The notes beneath the pieces were generated by a model. The model ran no database searches and was not told the DNA's origin. It was given only the letters and a program-made list of their open reading frames with translations. Positions 12,377 through 24,850 of a stretch of 64,000 bases of DNA are shown piece by piece (within the stretch, counting starts at the first letter, position 1; each line of letters opens with the position of its first letter). Both the position numbers and the translations under genes were made by a program. Source of the stretch: Emergomyces orientalis (taxonomy: Eukaryota; Ascomycota; Eurotiomycetes; Onygenales; Ajellomycetaceae); assembly GCA_002110485.1 (NCBI GenBank), contig MOWL01000047.1, positions 496,001 through 560,000 of the forward strand, read 5' to 3'.

Positions 12377-14879
12377 ATGGCAGAGAAACTACGAGAACAG
12401 GACCTTAATACAGGCGATATCAGGAATTGGCGGTCAATCGTGACGCTTCTTGTCTTCATTATCACTAGTAAGATAACCTGCGCAGCCTGTGTTTTGGTTG
12501 CGCGATGAGCTAACCCTTCAGCAATGACCCAGATATCGTCGTTCTGGTCCCCTTTCACATCCCGATCTATATACCCCGGCGGTTTGTGGAAGTTGTCGTT
12601 GATGCGCTCAGCGCGTTGCGAATAATATCACCCAGGAAAGACCATTTTCAACCTGATATCTCCAATGACGGCGGAGAGGCTGATGATCAGAATGGCAAAA
12701 TCAAGCGCAAGCCCTTTCTGCGATGGAATTTTCCTATGAATTTTGTAACTGCGCCCTTGATAGCAGATCTCTTCCTGCTAGCCATTTTAGCTATTGGCCG
12801 AGAAGAAGTACGTGGTGGTACATTGGGGGCGAACAATATATCCCCGCTCGATATTATGGCTTTCTTCATTACTCTGGCCTATATTGCTATATCCATCGAC
12901 GCCTCCGGGCTTATTAGGTTCCTGGCATTTAAGGTACTTCAAAAGGGAGGCAAGGTTGGGCATCGGCTCTTCTTCTACCTCTACGCTTTCTTCTTCGGCC
13001 TGGGAAGCTTCATTGGCAACGATCCTATTGTCCTGTCTGGAACTGCATTCCTCGCTTACATGACCCGGGTATCAAGCAACATCATTCACCCCAGAGCCTG
13101 GATCCACACGCAGTTCGCTGTGGCTAACATCGCCTCCGCAATCCTGGTCTCCTCCAACCCAACTAACCTCGTCCTTGCGGGCGCTTTTGAGATCAAGTTC
13201 ATTGTCTACACAGCAAACATGATAGTCCCAGTCGTTGCAACAGCCATTGTCCTATTCCCCTTTTTGTTATACATCATTTTTGCTGACCCGGCCCTCATCC
13301 CATTCTCCATTGAGATGCACGAGCTCTCCGAGGAAGCGAAAGCGAAGAAGCCCGTGAATCCTAATATTCCTCATGCGCGAGGATTGGCCGAGGAGGAGGA
13401 GGGCAATGCGAGCGATGATCAAGTGAAGCTACTCTCGTTAGAGGAGATTATGAACCCTTTCCTGGACAAAGGAGGCGCGGCTTTCGGAGCTGTCATCATG
13501 ACAGCTACTCTTGTCACTCTGCTGGCACTCAACGCTGCTACCCAGAATAGAGAACATTATCCCATTTTCTGGGTTACCTTGCCCGCCGCGTTTGTTATGT
13601 TTTGCTGGGATGTCGCTTTCGGATGGTACCATCGGCATGAGACACGTGAGATTGCTCGCAAGGGTCGACAGGAAGTTGAAAATGCTAGAATCGAACACAT
13701 GCTCAGGGCGGAGGAGGAGATGCGGCTTGCGGCTCTAGAGCAGAAAGAGAAAGATGCTATAGATGTATACGGGACCCCTCTGGTGCTAACACAATCTCCA
13801 GAGCCACATTTGCCAAACCAGCCCAGCAATGATGGCGGCGGCGGCGGTCACAGTACCGCAAATACTGACGACGATATTACGCTAGCGGCTGATATTTCCA
13901 AGCAGGTTCCCATGATCCTTACCTCTGAGAAAAGTGACGGACCGACTCTTGTATCAACACCTCCCCGTGAACCATCACCCTCGCCTGTGCGTATACCAAG
14001 CGACAATCAACTACAGAACGGCCAAGCGTCAACCACCAGCGCGATAACCACGTTAGATGAGAAACAGGAAGTAGCGAACACGCACGCCAGCCAACCTTCG
14101 ACCCAACAGCAACAAGGGACGACATCGAGCGAAGAGCAAATTTTTTCCAGTCGTGTCTCGCAAGAGCTTGCACGCCGGCAGGATCGTGGACGGGCGACAC
14201 TCGTTTCACTCCTTACGAACGCCTACCGTTGGACTCAGGATACATTCCCTACGGTCACAGCAGTAGTGGCACACTTGCCATTTGCACTTGTGCCCTTTGC
14301 CTTCACCATGTTCATCCTTGTGCAAGCGCTTGTAACCAAGGGTTGGGTGCCCGTGTTTGCCTACGGATGGGACCATTGGGTGAATAAGACAGGCACCGTA
14401 GGTGCAATTGGTGGCATGGGCTTTCTCTCTGTGATATTATGTAACGTGAGTTTTTCTTTGCTCCCTGCTATCGCATTACTCTATTTTAAAGATTGGACCC
14501 GATAAGCTAAATTTCGTACGGCTTGCAGTTCGCCGGCACGAACATCGGCACCACCATTCTCCTCTCCCGCGTCATCCAAGCATGGCAAACAATCCACGAC
14601 GTGAACCACACTCCCATTTCCGACCGCACATTTTGGGCGACCGTGTACAGCATGGCGATTGGCGTCAACTACGGCGCATTCAGCACAGCATTTAGTGCTT
14701 CGCTCGCTGGCATGCTCTGGCGAGACATTCTCGCTCGCAAACACATCCGAGTCCGTAGTCTCGACTTTGCGCGCATCAATCTTCCAATCATTGCCATCTC
14801 CATGGCTGTTGGCCTTGCTGTCCTCATCGGAGAGGTGTACGTTATCAGAGACAACACCCCTTACAAGCCTGTGGAATGA
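12377..14879 (+). CDS. ArsB/NhaD (ion transporter superfamily) membrane transporter
   Basis: Three exons: 12377-12467, 12533-14445 and 14529-14879 (2355 nt, 784 residues). The first intron ends at a CCCAG acceptor so that the sequence reads LLVFIITNIVVLVPFHIPIY in phase. The second intron starts GTGAGT after VILCN and resumes FAGTNIGTTILLSRV. The protein has two membrane blocks: an N-terminal one with FGLGSFIGNDPIVLSGTAF and VSSNPTNLVLAGAF, and a C-terminal one with FAGTNIGTTILL. These paired, re-entrant-like motifs (N-x-P-x-x-L and NxGT) are typical of the ArsB/NhaD/CitMHS ion transporter superfamily. The blocks are separated by a long acidic, then Pro/Ser/Gln-rich cytosolic loop (about residues 330-580). 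Substrate cannot be fixed from sequence; arsenite, sodium/proton exchange or dicarboxylate are the possibilities in the superfamily. Confidence 0.85.
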
Positions 14880-15904
14880 TCGACTCGTTCTATGATATTT
14901 TTGTCTGTTTTCGGTGTTGGCTTTTACAACATTTGCGTTCGTTGTGCAAAGTACCCTTAGACTTTTTATTCTTTCTTTCCCCTTAATTTATATTCTTACT
15001 TGATTCATTTACTTTTTTTTTTTTAAAAAAAAAAAATTAAAAATACGCCTCAAACGAATGAAACGCGGGACCGGAAGAATTCACCACTCACCCTGCTATG
15101 CAGCCCGGAATAACGGTCTCATCCGCCCTGGAAGAAGTGTGCCGGAAGTTGTAGGACACCGTTTTGGGCGAGGTGGGGTTTGGAGATAGACATATCTTAG
15201 TAAGATCAGAAGCAAGACATATTCCTTCTTTAGGCAGGGTGAAGGCGGCATTCATTAGGAGAGATGTACGAGGAGAGATATAGAGAAGCTTGTGAGTCTT
15301 GATGGCATAACAGCTTAAGCAATGCCCCGGTTGGACAAATATGAGCACGACGAAAGCGCCGTTTTACGACTGCACGAAACTTTCTGAAATTTAAAACATG
15401 TTTTATTTTATTTTATTTCATATTTTTCTAGACTAGTTCATGACTTAACGATTGCTTTGTACTGTACATACATACATAATTGCTTTAATGAAGAGCCTGT
15501 CAATATATATGATCTTAGCTTCTATTATATTTGTTCTTGGGAGCGGCAGACCTCGATGAATGTAGTTTATGAATGAAGTTGCAAATTTTGTTGGACCATG
15601 ATGGGAAGCGGATTACTAGCCTCACAAACTAACTTACATAGCAGAACACAATGGTTCAACCGTAAGATTTATTAGCGAGAAAATAATAATTCAATCTTTA
15701 TCAGCATGTTTCCTATTATTCTCTACTGCAATCCTGCCGCTGATGAAGCTATGAAAGTGAATATATAAGGAATACCCAAGAAAATAATCAGTTAACTCAC
15801 AAAAATCAAAACCAAAACCAAACCATTAACTATATCATTAGCCCTGTATCTTCTCCATATGTTGTGAAAATTAAATCGCAATACCTATGGGGAGAACTAT
15901 GTCG
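14880..15904. other. Convergent intergenic region
   Basis: Between the 3' ends of the transporter (+) and dicer-like 2 (-). AT-rich, with a T11/A11 palindromic tract near 15012-15036. No gene recognised. Confidence 0.5.
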
Positions 15905-18900
15905 TTAAGTCATGACAACATCACCGTCACCATCACCATCTCCACCAGCAACCTCGTTAACACTAATATCAACACCAACATCAACACAACCTCTAGCCCG
16001 TATAACTGCCAAGGCAGCCTCTGCGGCCTTGGCCTCAACCTCAGTAAAACTAACGCCCTCATTCTCCTCAACCACACACTCATCCCCTACAAAAATCTTA
16101 CACGTCCAATACCCCAAGGCATTCACCTCCTTTTCATCAACAACGTGCACCGTCTCATAGCGTACCTTCATCCTGCCCACTTCCTGCCCTAAGCGCTGCT
16201 TGGGATGCATAATGTCCATACCTTCTTCGAGCAACATGCGCCGCAGGAATTTCATAAGCCCGATCCGCTCCAGGAATGCGGTGGACGCATCCAGAGAACC
16301 ATGGGAGTCGATAAATATGGCACCGAGAACAGATTCTATGAGATCGGAAAAGAATTTCTGCGCGCGCAACCTCGAAAGGAGAGTCCAGGGGTATGTTTTG
16401 GAATTCTCCAGGGCTTGCGAAATGTCTGCCTGCAGTGTTTGATATTGATTTACAGTTCGTTGCTGGGCGGCTGTGAGTTCCCATGAGGTGCCGTGCCGCA
16501 TGTATTGCCAGAGGGAGACTTTGCGGGTAGCCATTCTTGTCGACGTTCGTTCCTTGGAGGTCTCGGCTATTTCGCATCGCGCCTCCTCGGTAGACATACC
16601 GATGCAAAGAAATGCGAGGAAATCTGCATTGGCTACAGCTGTGCGCATTAGATGCATGTCGAAGTGAGGGAAGTTACGGGGTGAATTGAACAGGTGGTGA
16701 ACGATTACATGATCCAGGATCGAATCGCCGACAAATTCCAGCCGCTGGTACGAGGACGTGGTCGAGCCAGGGTTGGATGGGTGAGTGAACGCCTGAACTA
16801 GGAAAACTTTCTTGTTGAAGGTATATCCCACCAGATTTTCAATTTCCCGGCACCAGGAGGTGAGAATATTTTCGTAGGCCTCTGGAACTGCGTGGTAGAG
16901 GGAATTAAGCCGATCACCAAAGGGCGTCCAGCGGATTTCAGGAAGGAAAATTTCGAGGCATTTTTCGGCTTTCGTTTGGCCCCCTTCTATGGTGGCTGCT
17001 CCAAGCAGAGCTTCGACCACGTCTGCGAGGGTCTTCGTCGACATTTCTCGTTGAGGGATGCCCTGTTTTTCGATTTCGAGATGTACCTTATTATAGCATG
17101 GTCGCCATTTTGCACCTGTGAAAACGTCTACAAGTATGAATTTGTCTAGCCCCGTTTCGACGGCTGCATAGGAGAGTCGTTTATTAGATACCACCTTATC
17201 CTTGGCTTTCGACAGAAGACCCTCATGCCAGATAGGATTTGCCGCTGCTAACTGGAGGGTCGTGTGGAGTTTGAGTATGCTGTCACCCAAAAATTCAATG
17301 CGTTGATAGTTGGTTGCTTCCCTCGCTACCGATGCGCTTATCGCAGTGATGACAAGGCTCAGATCTTTAAAGGCAACCGGCGCTAGGATGGTATTGTTCA
17401 ATTCCTCGGCGATAAGGTAAATTTCAATGTTATGGATGATTGACGGAGCGAGAAGGGCAAACATGGAGTATTCAAGGGGCAGTTTATCAATGGAACAGTC
17501 GCGGGCCGGGTAGCACTTTTTCGCTGTGTGGTGGAGATGTAAGCCATCACTGTGAGCGACGGGATGTAGAAAGTCTCTTCGTTTGGGCCACGCCGTGCCC
17601 TCAACGTGAAGAATTTCTGGCTCTTGTAACCCTGAACTATCATCAAGGTCATCGGGTGGCACGTCATTATCAATCCTCTTCATCCATCTATATCGTTCCA
17701 CTGTCCACGGCGATCTTATATGGTCAAGTCTCCGAACGAGTCCCAACTTTCTTAAACCCTTAACGTCATAATCAACAGCATCGCAAGCTGAAATCTTCCC
17801 ATGCACGGACGAGCGCCACTCCATGATAGCTTCACCAGTTAGCTCCACAGCAGGAAGAAATAAACAAGAGAAGTCCAAACATTCTGGAAGCATCCTATGA
17901 GCAAATACTGAGGATAGGATGGTATAGGTTGTGTCAGCTGCATGCTTGACGAGACCCGCCCTGAGTTCCGACGGCAGTGGCTTCAAACACACGTTGAAAG
18001 TATTCTCCTCGTTCCAGAAAATCTTGAAAGTTATCTCACAGGGTAGAGGGATTGGAAATACCATGCGCATTTGTGGAAACGAAAGAGAACTAGGCGATAT
18101 ATCGATCAGGCTCTGATAGAAAGTTTTTGTTGTTTCCCAGCGATTTGCAATCATAGACCACGGGTTGATACGTCCGGCTACCTTTACAAGACTGGGTTTC
18201 TTCTCAGAATATTCCAGGGCTGGATCTTCCACGGCCATCCAGTGAATTGGCAGCAAGTTGTCGTTGACTAGTCCCTCTTGGTAAAGTTTAACATACGCTT
18301 GGAATGCGGCATCGCGTTGGGCCATCTGCTCTCTTTTCCATCTTTTAGACCCATGAATAACTCGAAATTTGGGATCGAGGACGTTGGGTAATATAACTTT
18401 GGCAGTGACCATTCCGTCCACCTCGCTTTCATGGAATATAAAATCAGGTCGTGTGTCGGTAAAGTCACATTGAAGAGTGGCGCAGAAATGTTCTAAATGG
18501 GGTCGGGCGTTCTCAAAGGTTAAGAGCGCCCTACTGCGCTTTAGCATAGGAAAGAGAATGGAAAAAGGGCAAAGGGAAAAAGGATGACAGTGACGTTGTG
18601 GAGACTCACCCGGTAGATTCGATCCGGAGATATTCATCTCCTTCCTCTTCGATGTTCTCTTTCGCCCTAGCATCTTCGAGCCGGTGCATGTCCTTTTCAT
18701 ACATTCTCTTCATTACTTCTTCCATTTTGCTCCACTTCTTTCCTTCGGACTTATCATCGCCATTCAAAAATATGACGAATTTAGAGCGCTCTTTCCGTGC
18801 TCTACCTCTTCTCTGAATAAAGGACCTGAGGTTATTGATGGCATCGAAACAGACAACAAGGTGGCAAGCTGACACATCAATGCCTTCTTCGAGGACAGAT

Positions 18901-20836
18901 GTTGCAATGAGTAGGTTCTTCTTCCCGGAACGAAGGTCATCTATTGAACCCTTTTGGGTCTTCGTGTCATGAAGTTCGGTTATCGTTGAAGTTCGGCCCG
19001 CGTAGCCAGCATCACCCAAAAAGGCACCCAAAACAATAATATGTTTCAACCGGGGATGCTTGGAAATAAGATGTGCAAGCATTGTAACAGTTGATCTTTG
19101 TTGGGCGAATATAATCCCCGTGAAATCTGATGTATACTCCTTCTCCAAAAGGTCTATGAGGAGATTGGCCTTCCCAGAGACTAGCTCAGGTTCGCTATCC
19201 CAGTACGGTTTATCCGGGCATATCGGCAACTGTGACAGAGTCTCAAAGATAAATGTCTCTTCTTCTCTTTCCAATTTAGCAAGGGGGCCTGCTGGTTGCT
19301 TGGCCCGTTTGTTTTCAAGGCGTTTTAGGACTTCAGATATGAACGCATCTGCCGCCCATGGTCCTAGGTCATCATGGATACTCGTAGCTTGTCTTCGAAG
19401 TTTGGACATCTGTGAGATGCAAAAAGTTTTACGCTTCTCTAGAACATTTAACAAATTTTCTTGGCTTCTTCGGTCGTTTTGCTGCCTAAGTCTTTTGACC
19501 CAGGGATCTTGCTCGATATCGACAGTATCGACAACTCGGTCTAGGCTTCGCAGAATGTCCGAATACACTAACGAATCAATCCGAAAATTCACAGTACAGA
19601 GCTCTGGACGATGAACATATCGCATCAACTCTTCCCGATGGATCCTAGGGGTCTCGCAACGGGCGTTCAAATTGTCCTCAATTTTCCTAGTTCAGTTAGT
19701 CGATGAATATTTTGACAGCGGTGAATGGAACACATACTTCAAGCTTTCGGGGTCTACCTTTATAACTGGACTAGCAGTCAGCCCTAAAATATGAGGAAGA
19801 TCATTTGTGGTACCCGTTCTTTGTAGTTGTTCATGATAAAATCGTTGCATTAGAGTATTAGGTGCTTCGTCTCTGGCGCAATGGTGCGCTGGGGCAGGCA
19901 TTAGCTAAGATCAAACGCATATTGAACAGATAGATGCTCCCGATCCCGGACACATACCTTCATCGAAAACGAGTAAAGCAATCCGAGACATGGTTACGAA
20001 CCCATGTGACATGGCATCAAGAAGAACTTGAGGGGTCGAAACGACAATTCTGATATTCAAGAATATGTCATCCCAGATCTTCTTGGTCGACCAGTAATTC
20101 ACGTTGTCCGAGCCTAATAGTAGTCTTGTTTGGTATGCAGAGAGCTGCTGGGATATATTGTTATGCTGCTGCTCGGCGAGAGCAACAGTGGGAGCAAGAA
20201 ACCAGACAAGCTATTTTATTCCGCGGAGTCAGGGAGATCTAACAGAAACAGATATGAATAGATGAAAAATAGTGACAGTAGTACCACGAACCTTGTGTGC
20301 AGCGCATGTTTCAAGCTCATGTCTGATTCGAAGAATTGCTCTAAATGCTCATGAACTGGTCAGATCGGAAGCAAGACTGGATGGATATGTCATAGTTCGG
20401 CTGGTCTAGCAGATATAGAGAGCATCCCACAACGGCACAGTACTATTGAAGCCCGGTCCATGCTCCTGTGGTAGTTTGAAGATCGCCATGACGGGGCCAC
20501 AGAAAACGTATGCGCTTACATCTGAGTTTTGCCGCTTCCCGTGTCCATCTGCAAATCCAGGTATTAGAATTATTAAGTTGGTACATATGTGTAAATTACT
20601 GGGAGATGCATATCAAAGTCTTTGGATGTCGTAAATTTACTCACAGCGATAATGATATTTTCACGTAGACTTGCTTCGAGCATTTCCAGTTGGTAGGCAC
20701 GAGGTTTAAGAACCGGGGGTGCATGATTCCCACTGTGAATCCCATTGTTCAATTTTGAATCAGCGGGGGTATAATCGGTTTCGGTTGAGGGGATCCACCG
20801 TTTCTGGCCATTTCGGCCTTCGCAGGGAGGCGGCAT
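15905..20836 (-). CDS. DCL2: Dicer-like protein 2 (RNA silencing endoribonuclease)
   Basis: Seven exons (minus): 20645-20836, 20520-20548, 20292-20340, 19958-20210, 19738-19888, 18610-19686 and 15905-18533; 4380 nt, 1459 residues, every junction in phase. Dicer-like enzymes cut long dsRNA into small RNAs that guide silencing of viruses and repeats. Domains in order: DExD/H helicase with RAYQLEMLEAS, Walker A DTGSGKT (about 66-72), DEAHHC (about 173-178) and LTASP (about 210); helicase C with VLEEGIDVS and QRRGRAR (about 515); a dicer-dimerisation-like middle; RNase IIIa with RIEFLGDSILKL (about 994) and DVVEALLGA; RNase IIIb with RLEFVGDSILDH (about 1181) and DLIESVLGAIF. Both RNase III signatures keep their acidic residues, so the enzyme looks intact. 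No PAZ domain is obvious, as usual for fungal DCL2. DCL2 rather than DCL1 is inferred from the N-terminal motif and overall length. Confidence 0.93.
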
Positions 20837-21240
20837 TTAGCAATGGATGATGGGGATATTGAAAGCCTATTTTTGGCAAGGTGAACGCGTGGAATGTATT
20901 TTGAATTTGAGACGAGCAAAATTTTTGATCTGAGGGGAATACATCCTGTCTATAAATAAGGCGGAGTGTCAACAAAATGTGTATGGATTAAAGCAAAATA
21001 TGGGAGGCCTCAAATTTTGAAAGGGCCAATGGGAGCGATGATATTGCGTCAACCCTACTATCCAACCAAGCGAACTGTCAACGAGGCCCAAATGCTGCTG
21101 GTGACTATGATTATTATTATAAGATGGCAAGAAAAAAACTGTATGTCTGGAGGTGCTTTGGTTTTTCTACATTACAAAGCTAAAAAGGTAAATTATAAAA
21201 AAAATCAAAACCTGAACATTGCCGCTTGTCGTGAATTCTA
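20837..21240. other. Short intergenic region upstream of DCL2
   Basis: About 400 bp between the DCL2 start and the 3' end of the proteasome gene; it must contain the DCL2 promoter. No other feature recognised. Confidence 0.5.
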
Positions 21241-22350
21241 TCATAGGTTTGTTAAGTAATCCTCAATCTCCTCCTTGGTCAGCTTCCGGAACCTTGGCCC
21301 TCTGGCGCCTTCAACTCCTTCATATCCCAATAGATGGTCAGCCGGCGGCCCAACAATGCCTGTATAATTTATTAGTTGTACCCAAAAAGACAAAAGCAGG
21401 TACGAAAAGACTGGTTGGTTATGACGTACCGATCTCAACAGTTTCACCATTCATTTCACCTTCAATGGTCTCTTTTAGCGTGAGAAGAGCGATATGGATA
21501 GCATCTTCTAGCTCAAGACCTTCTGTGTATCTCTTTTCAAGGAAGGTTTTCGCGCTGGTCGCGCTTTTCCCAATGGCTGTGGCTTTCCACGGGAAATAGC
21601 TGCCGCTGGGGTCGACCTGGTACAAGCTAGGGCCGCCTTTTAGGATCCCTCCCGTCTTCCCTGACGCCTTCTTCTTGTCTGTGTCTGACTCGCTTTCTGC
21701 GATTGTTGGCTCGACACCGTCATCCCAGCCCGCAATTAGCAAGCTGACACCATACGGCCTGACACCACCGGACTGCGTAGCCTCCTGGACAACCCGGGCG
21801 ACATCCTGGACCAATATTCTTGTTGGTGGGTATTCGTTGTAAATGCGTTTGTAGGCAGTGTGGGAGGTTTTGCGGGCTTTATCGACAAGGACACGGTAAT
21901 CGGGGCCCATGCCAGAGTAAACCATGCCGATGTCTGGAGTGATTAAAGAGACTTTTGAGAGAGAAGGTGGCTCTATCAGGGGCGACGAGGACTTTTTCTC
22001 TGTGGCTAAAACGACGCCATTCGTAGCTAGTGAAAAGAAAATACGGCGAGGGAGTCAGCAATAAGCTTCATTACGTAGATATATAGACGAGAGTTCAAGG
22101 TAGGTTGGGGGGTTGTTACCTTTGATCCCCAAAGCGGTAACACCTTGGTTAACGGCATTTAAAGCATATTCTGTAGATAATCAGCTATCGTAGAACTACT
22201 ATATACCATGAGACATCTGCATACCGATCTGGACCAGCTTTCCACTATGATATTTGTTAGTATCTAGACCTCTCAAAGCAGTAAATGTGAGGCCGTGAGA
22301 GCATACCTGGGGGAGAACGTAGTCAACGAAAATGAGTAGCGATCTGCCAT
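21241..22350 (-). CDS. PRE8: 20S proteasome subunit alpha-2
   Basis: Five exons (minus): 22307-22350, 22225-22244, 22120-22170, 21430-22026 and 21241-21359; 831 nt, 276 residues, all in phase. This is an outer-ring alpha subunit of the 20S core particle. The start MADRYSFSLTTFSPSGKLVQ followed by IEYALNAVNQG is the proteasome alpha signature, and GVVLATEKK, IGMVYSGMGPDYRVL and RPYGVSLLIAGWD follow in order. Compared with yeast Pre8 (250 residues) it has an extra charged loop (SESDTDKKKASGKTGG) about two-thirds along. The second exon is only 20 nt. It shares a 576-bp upstream region with the divergent RING-CH gene. Confidence 0.95.
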
Positions 22351-22926
22351 GGTTGGAAGCACACAACAGGTTCAGAATGTGGGAGAAAGAGAGAGAGAGA
22401 CAAAAGTACAGCTTCTAACGGACTTTTAATGGGCTCTGGTATCTGACTGTATAGAGAGAGGGAGTTGTGAGGTTGTTGTTGGGTTAGGTATTGCTTGCTG
22501 CTGGTTTCCCCTAGGCCACAGGGTGTTTACGCGGTGTGCTTCCAAGCGCGATCCAGCGTTTATGCTGGCCAGTAATAGCAATGGCGTTTGCATTGCCTGT
22601 TCTGGTCTAGCGGCGGCTCTTGCCTGGCTCCTTTTCCCCCGTCCCGACGTGATCAAATTTTACCCGCGAGTTCCCTGCTGCCACCTGTCAAGATCAACAG
22701 CAACGTTACTACCAGTAAGGCCAACGACAAACCGTCCACTCTGCTGCCGGCACAGGATGTTTGTGCCACTGCGACGGTGGCCAACTAACCAGCCAGAGCG
22801 CGAAGCTGGTTGAGTGTCTTTTATTGCCGCTTATTTGTTGATTGTTCTCTTGTACCCAACACATTAAATAATATTCTTAACCCTTAATCCCGCAAGCCCC
22901 TCATTTCTTCTCCTGGCAAGGCCAGG
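22351..22926. promoter_or_regulatory. Shared divergent promoter region (PRE8 / RING-CH ligase)
   Basis: The only sequence between two divergent start codons, so it must serve both genes. A GA-rich patch (gagaaagagagagagagaca) lies at 22382-22401, just upstream of PRE8. No specific operator was identified. Both neighbours act in ubiquitin-proteasome biology, so shared regulation is an attractive inference without direct support. Confidence 0.5.
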
Positions 22927-24029
22927 ATGTCGCTTCACTCTGCTCCAAGGACTGAGGCACAGTGGCAGTGGCCAGAGCCTGCGCCGGAGCCTGCAACTGA
23001 GGAGGCTACAAGTGTCCCACAGCAGCAATCGAATGGGCCTGAGAATGACGGGACCCGACGCCAAGGTCAGGAAGCAGAGGAGCAAGTGCCTGCTCGATCC
23101 GCATCCTCCAGCTCACCCAGATACTACCCTTCCAAAACATGTCGTATATGCCTGGAAACTGTTCCTCCCACCTTCCAGCCTGCCTCGGAGAACCTCCCCG
23201 ATTTCCTACAGTCCACTCCTCGGGTTACATACGAGTCATCCGATCCCGAGCTGGGGCGGCTCATTCGCCCCTGCAAGTGCAAAGGTTCGTCGAGATATGT
23301 ACATGAAGGGTGTTTGAATTCGTGGAGACATGCGGACCCTGCATATTCGGACAGGAACTATTGGCTGTGTCCCACCTGTGGCTTCCAGTATCGGCTGGAG
23401 AGGATGAGATGGGGTCGATGGATCACGAGCACCGCAACTCAGCTTGTTCTCACCGCCGTTATACTTTTGCTTGCCATGTTCCTACTTGGTTTTGTTGCTG
23501 ACCCGATAATAAACCTGTATATTGATCCGTTTGATACTCTACTCTCACGGTTATATGATCCCGATGCTACCGAGAAGGTCTTCTTTCCTGAAGAGGAGGT
23601 GCCGTCAACGACAACGTGGACCGAACATTTCTTCAAGGGTCTTGCTTCGCTAGGAGTTTTGTCATTCGCGAAAGTCATTTTCGCTCTTTCTCCATGGCAA
23701 TGGTGGAATTTACGGAGTTCTGGCCTTGTTGGCGGTGGACGTAGGCCTGCTGCCACTGGCAGGGATCGCGCGGCCTCAGTCAGCTGGATCGTTCTTTTAA
23801 TAGGCGTCTTGACGTTCCTTTGGGTAGGTTTCCTCCATCCATTCTTTTCAAGGTCGTTGCTAATTGGGATTTACAGGCTGTATATAAGGGCGTACGGGCA
23901 TGGAGCCGCAAGGTGCTTGAAAAAGCCAGCGACCGTGTTTTGGACGTTCCATTAGAAGACGACGATGAACCCGATGATACGGCACCTGCTGGTACACGGG
24001 AACCGTCGAATTCCAAGAAGGAAGATTGA
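22927..24029 (+). CDS. RING-CH (MARCH-type) membrane E3 ubiquitin ligase
   Basis: Two exons, 22927-23823 and 23877-24029 (1050 nt, 349 residues); the intron begins GTAGGT after TFLW and ends TTACAG, then AVYKGVRAWSRK. A C4HC3 RING-variant finger is complete: Cys72, Cys75, Cys116, Cys118, His126, Cys129, Cys148 and Cys151 (CRIC, CKCK, HEGC, CPTC). In RING-CH proteins this finger recruits the E2 enzyme. Transmembrane segments follow at about residues 165-190 and 285-300, with another hydrophobic stretch near 240. The finger therefore probably faces the cytosol. The N-terminus (1-65) is Pro/Gln/Glu-rich and the C-terminus is acidic. The substrate is unknown. It is much smaller than Doa10/Ssm4. 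Confidence 0.88.
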
Positions 24030-24850
24030 TTTCCATATCCCTATTAAATGTTCTATACCCCACTCTGTTGTCGTATTGTACAGCCTCGTGAGTTCATAAT
24101 CACAAATTAAAAGATACTATTTAATGGCCATTATCAAATCCCCAACCATTTTGACCCTCATCCATCTTCACCCATCTGCACTTTCCATGCAGAGACACAC
24201 ACATACACCACGCACTACTTAAGTTGTCACGGTCTTACCAATGATGTGCCAATTAGTCGATGTGCGAAGATTAACGAAACCTTCGTTAACTGCCTTCATA
24301 TCCAAATTACGGAGGAGATACCTTTTTTCTTAAAGCATTGGAACGCTAAACGTTTTGTTTCTTGTTCCGCTACGTGCTTTCCATCTTTTATCCATGGTTT
24401 TGTTGGTGGGAAGGTTTGATCGTAGTCTCGATCGGTATGCTTCGCTCTGGGGAATGTGCAAACATTTTTGCGCCTTCCTGCGCCATGGTTCCGGTGTATG
24501 AATTGCTTCCCTCTTTTTTGGGTGGTTCTTTTGCTAGAAAGGGATTTTCCGAGCGTTCGTTTAGGATTGGGCTACGGTACAAGTCAAGATTGGCTTTCTT
24601 TTTTTTTACCGTTATTGGTCATCGGTCCTGTACAATGGTCGCCTGTTTTTGAAACGGTGGCATTAATTAATAGAGGTGATGATAAACAAAGAAAATTCAT
24701 TCATTCCGTTCATTTAAATACTTTATGTATTTCTCCTCCTCTTGCACCTCCACAAATCAGCCCAAATGCCTCCTATTTTTACTTTCCAGGCTCCATAACA
24801 ACCACTACTAAATACCAAGGTACGTAACATTCCAATGAAGACACAGGTAT
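24030..24850. other. Convergent intergenic region
   Basis: 3' flanks of the RING-CH gene (+) and the aldo/keto reductase (-). Open frames here are AT-rich and carry no domain. Confidence 0.5.

Noticed and set aside
12522..12585. Acceptor CTTCAG at 12521 for the ArsB/NhaD-type gene
   Set aside because: It puts the second exon out of frame; the acceptor CCCAG at 12532 keeps the phase and gives the expected membrane segment.
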